NCBI GenBank assembly: GCA_946183755.1
Contig: CAMHCZ010000028.1
Span: 1 to 14,234 of the forward strand
Source of the DNA: an uncultured bacterium
GTDB taxonomy: Bacteria; Bacteroidota; Bacteroidia; Bacteroidales; Paludibacteraceae
Reading direction: 5' to 3'
Length of the DNA: 14,234 bases
Position numbers and translations under genes: made by a program. Shown here one piece after another: positions 1 to 7,294 of the stretch (position 1 is its first letter; each line of letters starts with the position of its first letter). The notes below the pieces were generated by a model. The model did not search any database and had not been told where the DNA came from. It saw only the letters and a list, made by a program, of their open reading frames with translations.

Positions 1-82
1 CACTGTACACTCAAATCAATTACAAATATTCACAAATAAAAGAAGCGCCAGTGACCTACTGTCTACGGCGCTGCATGGCAAT

Positions 83-118
83 AAAAAACGCGAAACCGTT
101 TTACCGAATCTCGCGCTT
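83..118 (-). terminator. Probable intrinsic terminator of the small BspA-cap gene
   Basis: Read on the minus strand, an 8-bp stem with one G-T pair (arms at 111-118 and 86-93) encloses a 17-nt loop and runs into a T tract (83-88 on the plus strand are all A). It lies 35-70 bp beyond the stop codon of the minus-strand gene at 153-542. The loop is long for an intrinsic terminator, so this is probable rather than certain. The rest of 1-152 is AT-rich and shows no coding potential. Confidence 0.5.
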
Positions 119-152
119 TCATATACAAAACAAATTAAAACATATTTCTCAT

Positions 153-542
153 TCAGGATGTGCTCTTTACGACGTTCACTGTCGTTTCTCCAATTTTGTG
201 GAACGTGTCGGGCAGGTTTATCTGCTTCACGTTGCCGTCGCTTTCCTTAAGCACTGCTCTGCTCACTCCGGTGACGATGTACTCAGTGTCGTCGTACTTG
301 ACCTTGGCTGGGATGTTCACCACCTCGACGCTGTTGTCCTCGTCCATCGAGTCGTGAGGCAGGACGAGCTCCACCTCGTAAGGCGCCTGCTCGTTGGTTA
401 TTCTGAAACTGAGCACCACGCCGTCGTCATTGATAACTTCAAAATCAACTTCTGCGGCTGTCGCTAACTGCGATGCCGTAAAAGCGAAAATAGCTGCGAG
501 TGCAGAAATAACGCTTTTCTTGTTGAAATTTGACTTCTTCAT
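153..542 (-). CDS. Small secreted protein resembling the N-terminal cap of BspA-type leucine-rich-repeat proteins
   Basis: Encodes 129 residues from the ATG at 542; an in-frame TTG six codons upstream adds only polar residues and is less likely. The N-terminus has a lysine-rich start, a hydrophobic core (SALAAIFAFTA) and an Ala-rich cleavage region near residue 30, so export by Sec is expected. The mature part contains a segment around VNIPAKVKYDDTEYIVTGVS and then INLPDTFHKIGETTV. This matches the cap and first half-repeat of BspA-like (LRR_5) surface proteins of Bacteroidales. The protein stops there, and no further repeats are found downstream in any minus-strand frame. It could be a stand-alone cap-like domain or a remnant of a longer surface protein. 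A -7 box lies at 630-637 and a probable terminator at 83-118. Function is unknown; the LRR link is recognised by eye only. Confidence 0.7.
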   Translation of the reverse strand: MKKSNFNKKSVISALAAIFAFTASQLATAAEVDFEVINDDGVVLSFRITNEQAPYEVELVLPHDSMDEDNSVEVVNIPAKVKYDDTEYIVTGVSRAVLKESDGNVKQINLPDTFHKIGETTVNVVKSTS

Positions 543-629
543 TGTGTTTGTGTTTTTCAAAGCAAAAATCCTTGGTTATCTTTAAGGACCGTTTTTGCGG
601 TAAGGCTTTTGTAGTCGCCTTTCTGAGTG

Positions 630-637
630 CAAATATA
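630..637 (-). promoter_or_regulatory. Bacteroidales -7 promoter box for the BspA-cap gene
   Basis: The minus strand reads TATATTTG, a perfect TAnnTTTG box. It predicts a start near 624 and a leader of about 80 nt before the ATG at 542. No good -33 TTG is present at the usual spacing; the position holds ATT. A perfect 16-bp palindrome (670-685) lies just upstream of where the -33 element would be. Confidence 0.55.
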
Positions 638-669
638 CATATCACCCTTAAATGTTAAATGCCGATTTT

Positions 670-685
670 TATGTTGTACAACATA
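670..685. repeat. Perfect 16-bp palindrome, candidate operator
   Basis: TATGTTGTACAACATA equals its own reverse complement over all 16 bases. It lies in the 271-bp region between the divergent genes starting at 542 and 814. It is about 45-60 bp upstream of the predicted start of the minus-strand gene and about 110-125 bp upstream of that of the plus-strand gene. The position suits an activator site for the minus-strand gene. No regulator gene is adjacent, so the binding protein is unknown. Confidence 0.55.
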
Positions 686-779
686 TTTTCAGCGCATTTA
701 ATTTATTTAACAGGCATAAAAACCTTTTAAAGAGCCATATTGAGCGCCGAAACGCACATCCGAGGTGCCTCTTTTTGCT

Positions 780-787
780 TAACTTTG
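780..787 (+). promoter_or_regulatory. -7 promoter box for the DUF4421-like gene
   Basis: TAACTTTG fits TAnnTTTG and would start transcription near 794, about 20 nt before the ATG at 814. This supports 814, rather than the upstream in-frame ATG at 652, as the translation start. No TTG is seen at the -33 position. The rest of 543-813 holds the 16-bp palindrome and the opposing promoter but no gene. Confidence 0.5.
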
Positions 788-813
788 CTTTTGTTGTCTA
801 TATATTCCGAGTC

Positions 814-1929
814 ATGCGAAAACGTGCCGTACATATAATGACTATGGCTCTTGCGCTGGCGACAGCCACGCCGGAGGTCTGCGCATCGGACATCGACAGC
901 ACAGCGACCGACAGCACCGTCAAGCAACTGACGGCAACGGCTCGCCGAGACTTTTCGCGCGGCAAGGAGAAGGTGCAGAAGATAAAGACCAAAATAGACA
1001 ACGACCCGTTCATCACCCGGTTCAGGCGCTTCTTCGCGTCGGACACCGCCTATGTCTATAAGCCAAAGCAAAGGATGTCCGTCGCCCTGCACAACCAGAT
1101 TTACTTGGACTTCATGGAATTCTATGTGCCGCATAACGACGAGTTCGTGTACGGACTGAGCATGCGCTCCCCTGCGCGCTACAACCTCGGTCTGTCCGTC
1201 GGTTACCGCCCTATCTCCATATCATATTATCTGCACATAAACGGACTGACCAAGCACAACCTCTCCGGCATACAAAGAACACGCGTGCATTGGCTCAACT
1301 CACGATTCATGTTCGACCTGACGCTTTTCAGCGACAACGGCAAGCAGTATGTCACCAACTACCAGTTAGGCGACATAAGGGAGCAATACAAGAACGTGAC
1401 TTTTGACGGATACAAGTTCTATTACGCTAACCTGCAAATGGACTGGTTCTTCAACCACCGCAAGTACTCGCCGTCCGCCACCAGCTCGTGCTCGTCGATA
1501 CAGAAGCGCTCAGCCGGCTCGTTTTTCGCCGGAGTGTCATATTCGTACCAGAACTTTGCGGCGGACTGCACACTGCTGCCCGACACGATACAGACTACAT
1601 TCCCGATAAAATCGGAGATTTATGCGAATTCCCATGATTTCTGCATAGACTTCGGCTATGCGCACAACTTTGTGTTCTGGAAGAAGCGCCTGACATACAA
1701 CATAACAGCGGCACCAAGGCTGGGACTGAAGAGATTCTTCCAGAACGATGTCGGCCCGAAGTACTTCGTCGCGCTGAATCCGAGCGTGGACATGGCGCTT
1801 GTCTATAACCGTTCCAGATACTTCGTGAACCTACATCTGCACGCCGACATGATATACAACCTGCAGAACAAGAACACACTCATAACAACGCTGACCGACC
1901 ACAAGCTGTCGGTCGGTGTGCGTTTCTGA
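814..1929 (+). CDS. DUF4421-like outer-membrane beta-barrel protein
   Basis: Encodes 371 residues from the ATG at 814. The reading frame is open back to 652, but that start would bury the signal peptide behind 54 residues and lies upstream of the likely promoter. The N-terminus (MRKRAVHIMTMALALATATP) is a signal peptide, probably cut after VCA near residue 24. The mature protein opens with a short charged region. It then shows many alternating aromatic/polar strands (for example YNLGLSVGYRPISISYYLHI, SGIQRTRVHWLNSRFMFDL, GSFFAGVSYSYQNFA) and ends in SVGVRF, a terminal-Phe beta signal for outer-membrane insertion. Order and motifs resemble the DUF4421 family of Bacteroidota, whose function is not known. 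It is a single-gene unit convergent with pgk and shares a hairpin terminator with it. The barrel location is well supported; the DUF assignment is from memory of the family. Confidence 0.7.
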   Translation: MRKRAVHIMTMALALATATPEVCASDIDSTATDSTVKQLTATARRDFSRGKEKVQKIKTKIDNDPFITRFRRFFASDTAYVYKPKQRMSVALHNQIYLDFMEFYVPHNDEFVYGLSMRSPARYNLGLSVGYRPISISYYLHINGLTKHNLSGIQRTRVHWLNSRFMFDLTLFSDNGKQYVTNYQLGDIREQYKNVTFDGYKFYYANLQMDWFFNHRKYSPSATSSCSSIQKRSAGSFFAGVSYSYQNFAADCTLLPDTIQTTFPIKSEIYANSHDFCIDFGYAHNFVFWKKRLTYNITAAPRLGLKRFFQNDVGPKYFVALNPSVDMALVYNRSRYFVNLHLHADMIYNLQNKNTLITTLTDHKLSVGVRF

Positions 1930-1971
1930 AAAAAAGACGGACATGGCGAAAAGCCACATCCGTCTCTCTTT
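1929..1971. terminator. Shared hairpin terminator between the DUF4421-like gene and pgk
   Basis: Arms AGACGGA (1935-1941) and TCCGTCT (1959-1965) are joined by a symmetric CA/CA internal loop and an inner TGGC/GCCA stem around a GAAAA loop. On the minus strand the stem is followed by a run of seven T, making it a strong intrinsic terminator for pgk. On the plus strand it is followed by CTCTTTG, a weaker signal for the DUF4421-like gene. The A tract that supplies the minus-strand T run begins within that gene's stop codon. Confidence 0.85.
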
Positions 1972-1989
1972 GTATTATACGGGATTTTA

Positions 1990-3258
1990 TTATCCTCTGA
2001 TAGCCTTGATGCCTGGCAGATCCTTGCCCTCGATAGCCTCAAGAAGCGCGCCTCCACCTGTTGAAATGTATGACACCTGGTCAGCCAAGCCGAACTTGTT
2101 GATACATGCCACAGAGTCGCCTCCGCCAATCAGCGAGAACGCGCCTTCCTTAGTAGCCTCGGCGATAGCGTTTGCGATAGCCTTAGATCCGGCAGTGAAG
2201 TCATCGCACTCGAACACTCCAGCAGGACCGTTCCAAAGGATAGTCTTTGCGCCCTTTATCGCATCAGCGAATATCTTCTGGCTCTTGACACCGGCATCAA
2301 GTCCCTCGAATCCGTCAGGAATCTCAGTTGCAGGTACGATTTTAACCTCAGCGCCTGGCTTCAGCGACATGTTGTCGAAGTCGAACGCGTTTGTCACAGC
2401 GCAGTCAACAGCGAGGAACAACTCAACGTTGTTCTTCTTAGCCATCTCCTGAATCTCGAGAGCGAGGTCGAGCTTGTCCTCCTCGCATATAGAAGTTCCG
2501 ACAGTTCCGCCGTTAGCCTTAGCGAAAGTATATGTCATACCGCCGCAGAGGATCAGCTTGTCAACCTTAGTCATGAGGTTCTCGATGATGCCGATCTTAG
2601 TAGAGACCTTAGAGCCACCCATGATGGCAACGAATGGACGGTTGATGTTGTTCAGCACCTTGTCAACAGCAGCGACCTCCTTCTCCATCAGGTAGCCGAG
2701 CATCTTGTTGTCAGCGTCGAAATAGTCAGCGATAACAGCAGTTGAAGCGTGCTTGCGGTGTGCAGTTCCGAATGCGTCGTTGATGTAGCAGTCGGCGTAT
2801 GAAGCCAGCACCTTAGAGAATTCCTTCTGCTTCTCCTTCATCTCCTTCTTTGCTGCCTCGTAAGCTGGGTCTTCCTTCTCGATGCCTACTGGCTTGCCCT
2901 CTTCCTCAGCATAGAAACGGAGGTTCTCGAGCAACAGCACGTCGCCTGGCTTCAAAGCGGCAGCCTCTGCCTGAGCTTTCTGGCAGTCGTTGACAAACTT
3001 AACTGGCGAACCGAGAAGTTTAGAAACCTCATCTACAATCTGACCTAACGAAAACTTAGCCACTACCTGTCCCTTAGGCTTGCCCATGTGGCTCATGATG
3101 ATCAGCGAGCCACCGTCAGCCAAGACTTTCTTCAAAGTTGGAAGAGCGCCCTTGATTCTGGTGTCGTCTGCTACTTTACCGTCCTTCAACGGTACATTGA
3201 AATCTACTCTTACGATTGCCTTTTTGCCAGCAAAGTTGTAATTGTCAATTAACTGCAT
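1990..3258 (-). CDS. pgk: Phosphoglycerate kinase
   Basis: Transfers phosphate between 1,3-bisphosphoglycerate and ADP in glycolysis and gluconeogenesis; cytosolic. The 422 residues show the full set of family motifs. VRVDFNVPL is near residue 16, SHMGKP at 56-61, ENLRF at 111-115, NDAFGTAHR at 160-168, GGSKVSTK at 214-221 (start of the nucleotide domain), WNGPAGVFE at 342-350, GGGDS at 378-382 and STGGGALLE at 399-407. A Lys/Glu-rich insert at about 117-150 makes it longer than the usual 390-400 residues; I recall such an insert as normal for Bacteroidota PGK. The ATG at 3258 is directly followed by conserved sequence and has no Shine-Dalgarno. A -7 box lies about 50 bp upstream, and no terminator separates it from the lipoprotein gene 103 bp upstream, so some read-through is possible. 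Confidence 0.98.
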   Translation of the reverse strand: MQLIDNYNFAGKKAIVRVDFNVPLKDGKVADDTRIKGALPTLKKVLADGGSLIIMSHMGKPKGQVVAKFSLGQIVDEVSKLLGSPVKFVNDCQKAQAEAAALKPGDVLLLENLRFYAEEEGKPVGIEKEDPAYEAAKKEMKEKQKEFSKVLASYADCYINDAFGTAHRKHASTAVIADYFDADNKMLGYLMEKEVAAVDKVLNNINRPFVAIMGGSKVSTKIGIIENLMTKVDKLILCGGMTYTFAKANGGTVGTSICEEDKLDLALEIQEMAKKNNVELFLAVDCAVTNAFDFDNMSLKPGAEVKIVPATEIPDGFEGLDAGVKSQKIFADAIKGAKTILWNGPAGVFECDDFTAGSKAIANAIAEATKEGAFSLIGGGDSVACINKFGLADQVSYISTGGGALLEAIEGKDLPGIKAIRG

Positions 3259-3308
3259 TTTAGTTGATGTTATTTGGTTATGTTTATTAAGTATTCAAAA
3301 AACGTACA

Positions 3309-3316
3309 CAAAAATA
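3309..3316 (-). promoter_or_regulatory. -7 promoter box for pgk
   Basis: The minus strand reads TATTTTTG, a perfect TAnnTTTG box. It gives a leader of about 45 nt before the pgk ATG at 3258. No -33 TTG is found 19-21 bp upstream. It lies in the 103-bp gap after the lipoprotein gene and supports separate transcription of pgk. Confidence 0.5.
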
Positions 3317-3361
3317 TGAAAAAGATTACGCTTTCACGCGCCTTTCTCTATGTCTTTTTGT

Positions 3362-4021
3362 TTATTTAAGAGGATGAGCCTCGTTGAAGTCCTTAGCCGT
3401 GAGGAACACGTCGTACTGTATTCTGCCCGGAGAGCTCTCGGCCTCGCCTGGATTCACCACTCTGTCCATGTTGAAGAGGTCTATTATCTTGTAGTCCTTC
3501 TTCACTGCCTCGTGGTTCTTGTCAAAGTAATAAGCAGAAGTCTCTATGAACTGCGACACCTGCTCTATCATGAATCGGCTGACTCTCTGGAACTTGACGA
3601 TATTGCCCTGCTCGTCGTAGAGCGAGTTGTAGATATTCTCGAACTCGCGCCCTGCAGGGTTAGGCATCTCAGTGACGTTCATCAGCGCTCCATCCTCGTA
3701 TCTGACAATGTTGTAAGTCTTAGCCACTTTGCCTTTATCCTTCAGGTCGTCAAAGTTATCGACCTTGATCAGACGACTGTCATCCTTCATCTCCACATAC
3801 AGCTCCACATACACGTTGTTCTTCATGAAGATGTCGTCCACCTTGCTTTGCAGCGCCTCCGCCTTGTCTATGAGGTCCGCCTCGCCTTCCACATTCTTGT
3901 CGAAAACCTTGACTTCGTCCGAAGCCTTGTCGTTTATACCATACTTGCCGGACTCTTTGCTGCACGATGCGAACACCGATGCCAGCATTACCGACGCTGC
4001 AAAAATCGCAATCCTTTTCAT
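3362..4021 (-). CDS. Lipoprotein of unknown function, coupled to the pectate lyase gene
   Basis: Encodes 219 residues. The N-terminus is a lipoprotein signal peptide: MKR, a hydrophobic stretch, then FASC with the lipidated Cys at residue 20. The sequence just after Cys (SKESGK) has only one acidic residue, so the acidic surface-export signal of Bacteroidota is weak and the final side of the outer membrane is open. The mature part is soluble, charged and mixed alpha/beta, with no transmembrane segment and no motif I recognise; one segment reads LYDEQGNIVKFQRVSRFMIE. Its ATG follows the TAA of the pectate lyase gene by one base, so the two are almost certainly co-transcribed and translationally coupled. 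A role linked to the lyase, its substrate or its export is an inference from position only. No terminator hairpin follows it. Confidence 0.85.
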   Translation of the reverse strand: MKRIAIFAASVMLASVFASCSKESGKYGINDKASDEVKVFDKNVEGEADLIDKAEALQSKVDDIFMKNNVYVELYVEMKDDSRLIKVDNFDDLKDKGKVAKTYNIVRYEDGALMNVTEMPNPAGREFENIYNSLYDEQGNIVKFQRVSRFMIEQVSQFIETSAYYFDKNHEAVKKDYKIIDLFNMDRVVNPGEAESSPGRIQYDVFLTAKDFNEAHPLK

Positions 4022-4022
4022 T

Positions 4023-6140
4023 TTATTCCTTTATGATTTTCACGGCAGACATATTGCCGCTTTCTGCTATTACATTTATTATATACATTCCGTTTGACAA
4101 CGCCGCCGCACTGATATTCAACACGCTCTTGCCAGCTGCGTTGACACTAAGCAGCGTTCTGCCGTCCATGTCAACCACAGCGACGGTCTTCAACGCCTCG
4201 CCGCTCACGACGTTCACTACGTTCTTCACTGGGTTTGGCGCCACTGTCAGTCCGTCCACGCCACGGCTTTCGCTCACTCCGCTGGCATCATTGGCGTACA
4301 GCACTGTGCGTACGGCGTTTGTCGCGCCGGTCGATGTCATGGCTCTCAGTCGGTAGATGTACTTGCTGCCGCTCTCTGCGGTCGCGTCGGTGTATTCAGT
4401 CACGTCGGCGACAGTTTCAACCACAGTCACGAAAGTCGTGTCTGTTCCTGCGGTTATGTCGGCTCTGTCGAGTCGGAATCCAGTTTCGGAATCGGAATTG
4501 TCTGCCCAGCTGATGATTACATCAGTGCCTTCGCTGCTGCGCTTAGCCACGAGGTTGCTTGGGGCTTTCACGCCTTTGACTATCGAGTTCAGGTAGTTCT
4601 CGAGGTTTGAATATCCGTTTGCGGCAATGGCAGCGCCGTCGGCAGCGTTGTTTTTGTCAAAGCCGTTGGCGTCCTCCCATGCGTCAGGCATTCCGTCGCC
4701 GTCGGTGTCGGCAGGCACGGTCTCGTCTGGGAAGGCGGTCAAGTCAGGGTATGCGCTCCAAGTGTCGTCGGCATCGGCTGGTTTCAAATCGCTTGGGCTG
4801 TCGATAACACCGATGTAGCTTGGCACTGTAGGACCGACAAACTGCGGTTCTTGCAATCCTGCGGCTTCAGCCAGCACTCGTGCATCAACCTCGTCCATGC
4901 TTGGCCATTGCGCTCCGGCGTTCTTAAGCACGTTGGCATAAGCGTCATCGGCACTCGAAATGACGATTCCGCTGTTCACCGAAGGTAACGCCATCACATA
5001 ATCGGACACAGTTCCTGTTCCGCCAATAGCCACATTAGTATTCAGCGCCGACTTGAAGTTAATGCCAGTTTTTGCTGAGTTCTTCGCGTCTGTCCAGTTG
5101 TCGTTATTTGCTGCAGTAAGCGCATCTAGCGTCGCGCTTGAGGAAGTTGCGTACTCATTCAGTTCGTACTTGTTGCCAGCAACGTACCATTTGCTTATTG
5201 CGGTTTCTGTTGATTGATTATAGATAGTCAGGAAAACCCTGTTACCGTTTTTTGCTTTTGTAGTCGGACCTGGCTTGTAATAATTGTTAGCCATGTTGAC
5301 CTTGACATAGGCATCAGCGATGTTTGCCGCCTCCACTCTTCCATTATATGCTGCCTCGCTGCCGAATGCGTTGTAAACCACGTTGTTATACATCTCCTGA
5401 TCTACATGAAAATCATGAGAGTCTGGGTCTGATGATGAATTGGACACGCCGTATATCTGTGGCACACGAGCCGCGCAGTGCGCAAAAACATTGTGGTGGT
5501 AGCTCGAAAGCTCGCCTCCCCACTGCGCGCCATAAGCACGAGTTCCCTTCTTGTTTATCGAATTGTAAAGCGGTTCGCTTGATATGCACCACTGCATGGT
5601 GAGGTTGTCGCCGTCATACATCGTGATGTTCTCCTCCGCCGACCATGAGAATGAGCAATGGTCGATGATTATATTCTTGCTGTTTTCACATCCGAACGAT
5701 GACTCATTGTAATTGTCACCGCAGCGGAATCGCAGGTATCTGACAATGATATTCTGAGCGCCATTGAGCATGAACTTCTTGTCGGCTATGCAGATGCCAC
5801 CGCCCGGAGCCGATTGTCCGAGAATAGACACGTTGTCGCCTGAGAATTTCAGCTGGCTTGTCAGATGTATCGTGCCGCCGACCTTGAACAAGATAGTTCG
5901 AGGCGCGTTTTCCGTACCGGTCTTCAGCGCCCAGCGAAGAGTACCCTCCTTGAGGTTCGAGTCCGGGCAGTCGTCAAGACTTGTGACGTAATACACCACT
6001 CCGCCACGTCCGCCTGTGGCATATCGGCCAAAGCCCTCCGCTCCCGGAAAAGCCAGCTGCTCTGTGTCGGCTTGCGCCGTCCCGAATGCCATAGCACCGG
6101 CGATAACAGCAAGCCCAAGAATAGTCTTTCTCATAGTCAT
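4023..6140 (-). CDS. Secreted pectate lyase (polysaccharide lyase family 1-like) with Fn3 and type IX sorting domains
   Basis: Cleaves polygalacturonate by beta-elimination, by family. It has 705 residues from the ATG at 6140; a second ATG at 6134 is nearly equivalent, and the in-frame TTG at 6209 lies upstream of the promoter box and is rejected. The signal peptide ends near AQA (residue 24). The parallel beta-helix runs from about 28 to 450, starting with AFPGAEGFG. It includes IIIDHCSFSWS with Asp160 and YHHNVFAHCAARVPQIYG with Arg225, the place of the catalytic Arg in the family. A linker with DTDGDGMPDAWED (about 478-490) looks like a calcium-binding segment. A fibronectin type III domain follows (about 526-617). 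The last 79 residues start with a VAPNPVKN motif and end KIIKE, typical of type IX secretion sorting domains. No SusC/SusD pair is present here. It leads an operon with the lipoprotein at 3362-4021. Confidence 0.93.
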   Translation of the reverse strand: MTMRKTILGLAVIAGAMAFGTAQADTEQLAFPGAEGFGRYATGGRGGVVYYVTSLDDCPDSNLKEGTLRWALKTGTENAPRTILFKVGGTIHLTSQLKFSGDNVSILGQSAPGGGICIADKKFMLNGAQNIIVRYLRFRCGDNYNESSFGCENSKNIIIDHCSFSWSAEENITMYDGDNLTMQWCISSEPLYNSINKKGTRAYGAQWGGELSSYHHNVFAHCAARVPQIYGVSNSSSDPDSHDFHVDQEMYNNVVYNAFGSEAAYNGRVEAANIADAYVKVNMANNYYKPGPTTKAKNGNRVFLTIYNQSTETAISKWYVAGNKYELNEYATSSSATLDALTAANNDNWTDAKNSAKTGINFKSALNTNVAIGGTGTVSDYVMALPSVNSGIVISSADDAYANVLKNAGAQWPSMDEVDARVLAEAAGLQEPQFVGPTVPSYIGVIDSPSDLKPADADDTWSAYPDLTAFPDETVPADTDGDGMPDAWEDANGFDKNNAADGAAIAANGYSNLENYLNSIVKGVKAPSNLVAKRSSEGTDVIISWADNSDSETGFRLDRADITAGTDTTFVTVVETVADVTEYTDATAESGSKYIYRLRAMTSTGATNAVRTVLYANDASGVSESRGVDGLTVAPNPVKNVVNVVSGEALKTVAVVDMDGRTLLSVNAAGKSVLNISAAALSNGMYIINVIAESGNMSAVKIIKE

Positions 6141-6154
6141 TTTACTCTGATTTA

Positions 6155-6173
6155 TCCGTCCAAAACAGACGGA
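6155..6173 (-). promoter_or_regulatory. Stem-loop at the predicted 5' end of the pectate lyase mRNA
   Basis: Arms TCCGTC and GACGGA (6 bp) enclose a 7-nt loop. The predicted transcription start is near 6177, so the hairpin would be the first structure in the mRNA, ending 14 nt before the ATG at 6140. It has no T run and so is not a terminator. It could stabilise the mRNA, or the DNA dyad could be an operator just downstream of the start site. Confidence 0.45.
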
Positions 6174-6182
6174 CGAATTACG

Positions 6183-6190
6183 CAAATTTA
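6183..6190 (-). promoter_or_regulatory. -7 promoter box for the pectate lyase operon
   Basis: The minus strand reads TAAATTTG, a perfect TAnnTTTG box, predicting a start near 6177 and a leader of about 37 nt. A TTG lies 16 bp upstream, shorter than the usual 19-21 bp spacing, so the -33 element is doubtful. Confidence 0.6.
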
Positions 6191-6220
6191 CTAATAAATT
6201 GAATAGCAACCGCCCGAAAC

Positions 6221-6248
6221 AAAAAAAGAGGGCTGAAACGCCCTCTTT
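6221..6248 (-). terminator. Intrinsic terminator of cysK
   Basis: A 9-bp perfect stem (AAAGAGGGC at 6225-6233, GCCCTCTTT at 6240-6248) with a 6-nt loop is followed on the minus strand by a run of seven T that partly overlaps the stem. It lies 21 bp beyond the cysK stop codon and separates cysK from the pectate lyase operon. Confidence 0.9.
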
Positions 6249-6269
6249 CCTTTATGTCGTGTCCGTTTT

Positions 6270-7217
6270 TTAAAGCGGATATTCCTCAAACGCATACAGG
6301 ACAGTTGACAAATATCTCTCGCCAGTGTCCGGCAGCAGAGCCACAATGTTCTTGCCCTTGTTCTCAGGTCTCTTGGAGAGCTGGAGAGCGGCGAATGTCG
6401 ATGCGCCCGATGATATGCCGACCAGCAGTCCCTCTGTCTTGGACAGCTGGCGCGATGTTCTGATGGCGTCGTCGCTGTCAACGAGGAACACCTCGTCCAC
6501 TACATTTGAGTCGTAGTTCTTAGGCACGAAGTTGGCTCCGATACCTTGTATCTTGTGAGGTCCTGCCTTGCCCTGCGAAAGCACTGGCGATGTCGATGGC
6601 TCAACCGCGACAATCTTGACATTCGGATTATGAGCCTTCAAAGCCTTGCCCACACCACTGACTGTGCCGCCTGTGCCCACACCAGCCACGAAGATGTCAA
6701 CCTTGCCATCGAGGTCTCTCCAGATCTCCTCGCCTGTCGTTCTGACGTGCACAGCTGGGTTAGCTGGGTTTTCGAACTGTTGGAGAATCACAGAACCCGG
6801 AGTGTTATCTCTCAGTTCCTCTGCCTTTTCCACAGCGCCTTTCATTCCGTCGGCACCTGGAGTCAGCACCAATGTCGCTCCGAAAGCCTTCAGCAGGTTT
6901 CTTCTCTCGAGGCTCATGGTCTCAGGCATAGTCAGAACCAGTTTGTAGCCTTTGACAGATGACACAAACGCCAGTCCTACACCGGTGTTGCCGCTCGTAG
7001 GCTCAATGATTGTAGCGCCCGGCTTAAGAAGTCCTTTCTGCTCGGCGTCCTCTATCATAGCCAGTGCGGCTCTGTCCTTCACGCTGCCTGCCGGATTGAA
7101 ATACTCCAGTTTTGCAATCAGATTAGCGCCGGCTCCGTTCTGCTTCGAGAACTCTCCGAGTTCAAGCAAAGGTGTGTTGCCAACCAAGTCTGTTAGTTTT
7201 TTCGCGATTTTTGCCAT
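6270..7217 (-). CDS. cysK: Cysteine synthase A (O-acetylserine sulfhydrylase)
   Basis: PLP enzyme that makes cysteine from O-acetylserine and sulfide in the cytosol. The 315 residues match the usual length. Lys47 in NPAGSVKDR is the PLP Schiff-base lysine, TSGNTG at 74-79 binds the substrate carboxylate, and GTGGT at 181-185 holds the PLP phosphate. GISSGAS lies near 270. The ATG at 7217 directly precedes the conserved LTDLVGNTPLLEL start. It is a single-gene unit with a good promoter (7295-7325) and a strong terminator (6221-6248). It is divergent from an orphan LuxR-type regulator and lies in the same stretch as metY and metA. A threonine synthase or cystathionine beta-synthase is excluded by length and motifs. 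Confidence 0.97.
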   Translation of the reverse strand: MAKIAKKLTDLVGNTPLLELGEFSKQNGAGANLIAKLEYFNPAGSVKDRAALAMIEDAEQKGLLKPGATIIEPTSGNTGVGLAFVSSVKGYKLVLTMPETMSLERRNLLKAFGATLVLTPGADGMKGAVEKAEELRDNTPGSVILQQFENPANPAVHVRTTGEEIWRDLDGKVDIFVAGVGTGGTVSGVGKALKAHNPNVKIVAVEPSTSPVLSQGKAGPHKIQGIGANFVPKNYDSNVVDEVFLVDSDDAIRTSRQLSKTEGLLVGISSGASTFAALQLSKRPENKGKNIVALLPDTGERYLSTVLYAFEEYPL

Positions 7218-7241
7218 AACTATTATGTTTAGTGATTATTA

Positions 7242-7268
7242 CAAACGGTTTGCATAAACTCCAAGGAG
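7242..7268 (-). promoter_or_regulatory. Two small dyads in the cysK leader
   Basis: CAAACGGTTTG (7242-7252) is a perfect inverted repeat around one central base. CTCCAAGGAG (7259-7268) has 4-bp arms around two bases. Both fall in the predicted leader of about 70 nt between the cysK start site (near 7289) and its ATG. The first resembles a repressor half-site pair; the second is short enough to be chance. No known riboswitch fold is apparent. Confidence 0.3.
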
Positions 7269-7294
7269 CGCCGCCCTCTTCATCCATGCAATTG

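Noticed and set aside
44..72. Inverted repeat AGCGCC / GGCGCT, possibly a second terminator or tRNA fragment
   Set aside because: The loop is 17 nt, no T run follows on either strand, and the flanks do not fold as a tRNA cloverleaf. The hairpin at 83-118 is a better terminator.
652..813. N-terminal extension of the DUF4421-like protein from an upstream in-frame ATG
   Set aside because: The extension spans the palindrome and lies upstream of the predicted promoter; the ATG at 814 gives a normal signal peptide at the N-terminus.
3259..3361. A terminator between the lipoprotein gene and pgk
   Set aside because: I searched the 103-bp gap on both strands and found no stem followed by a T run; only the pgk -7 box is supported.
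6141..6209. TTG start that would add 23 residues to the pectate lyase
   Set aside because: It lies upstream of the promoter -7 box and would displace the signal peptide from the N-terminus.
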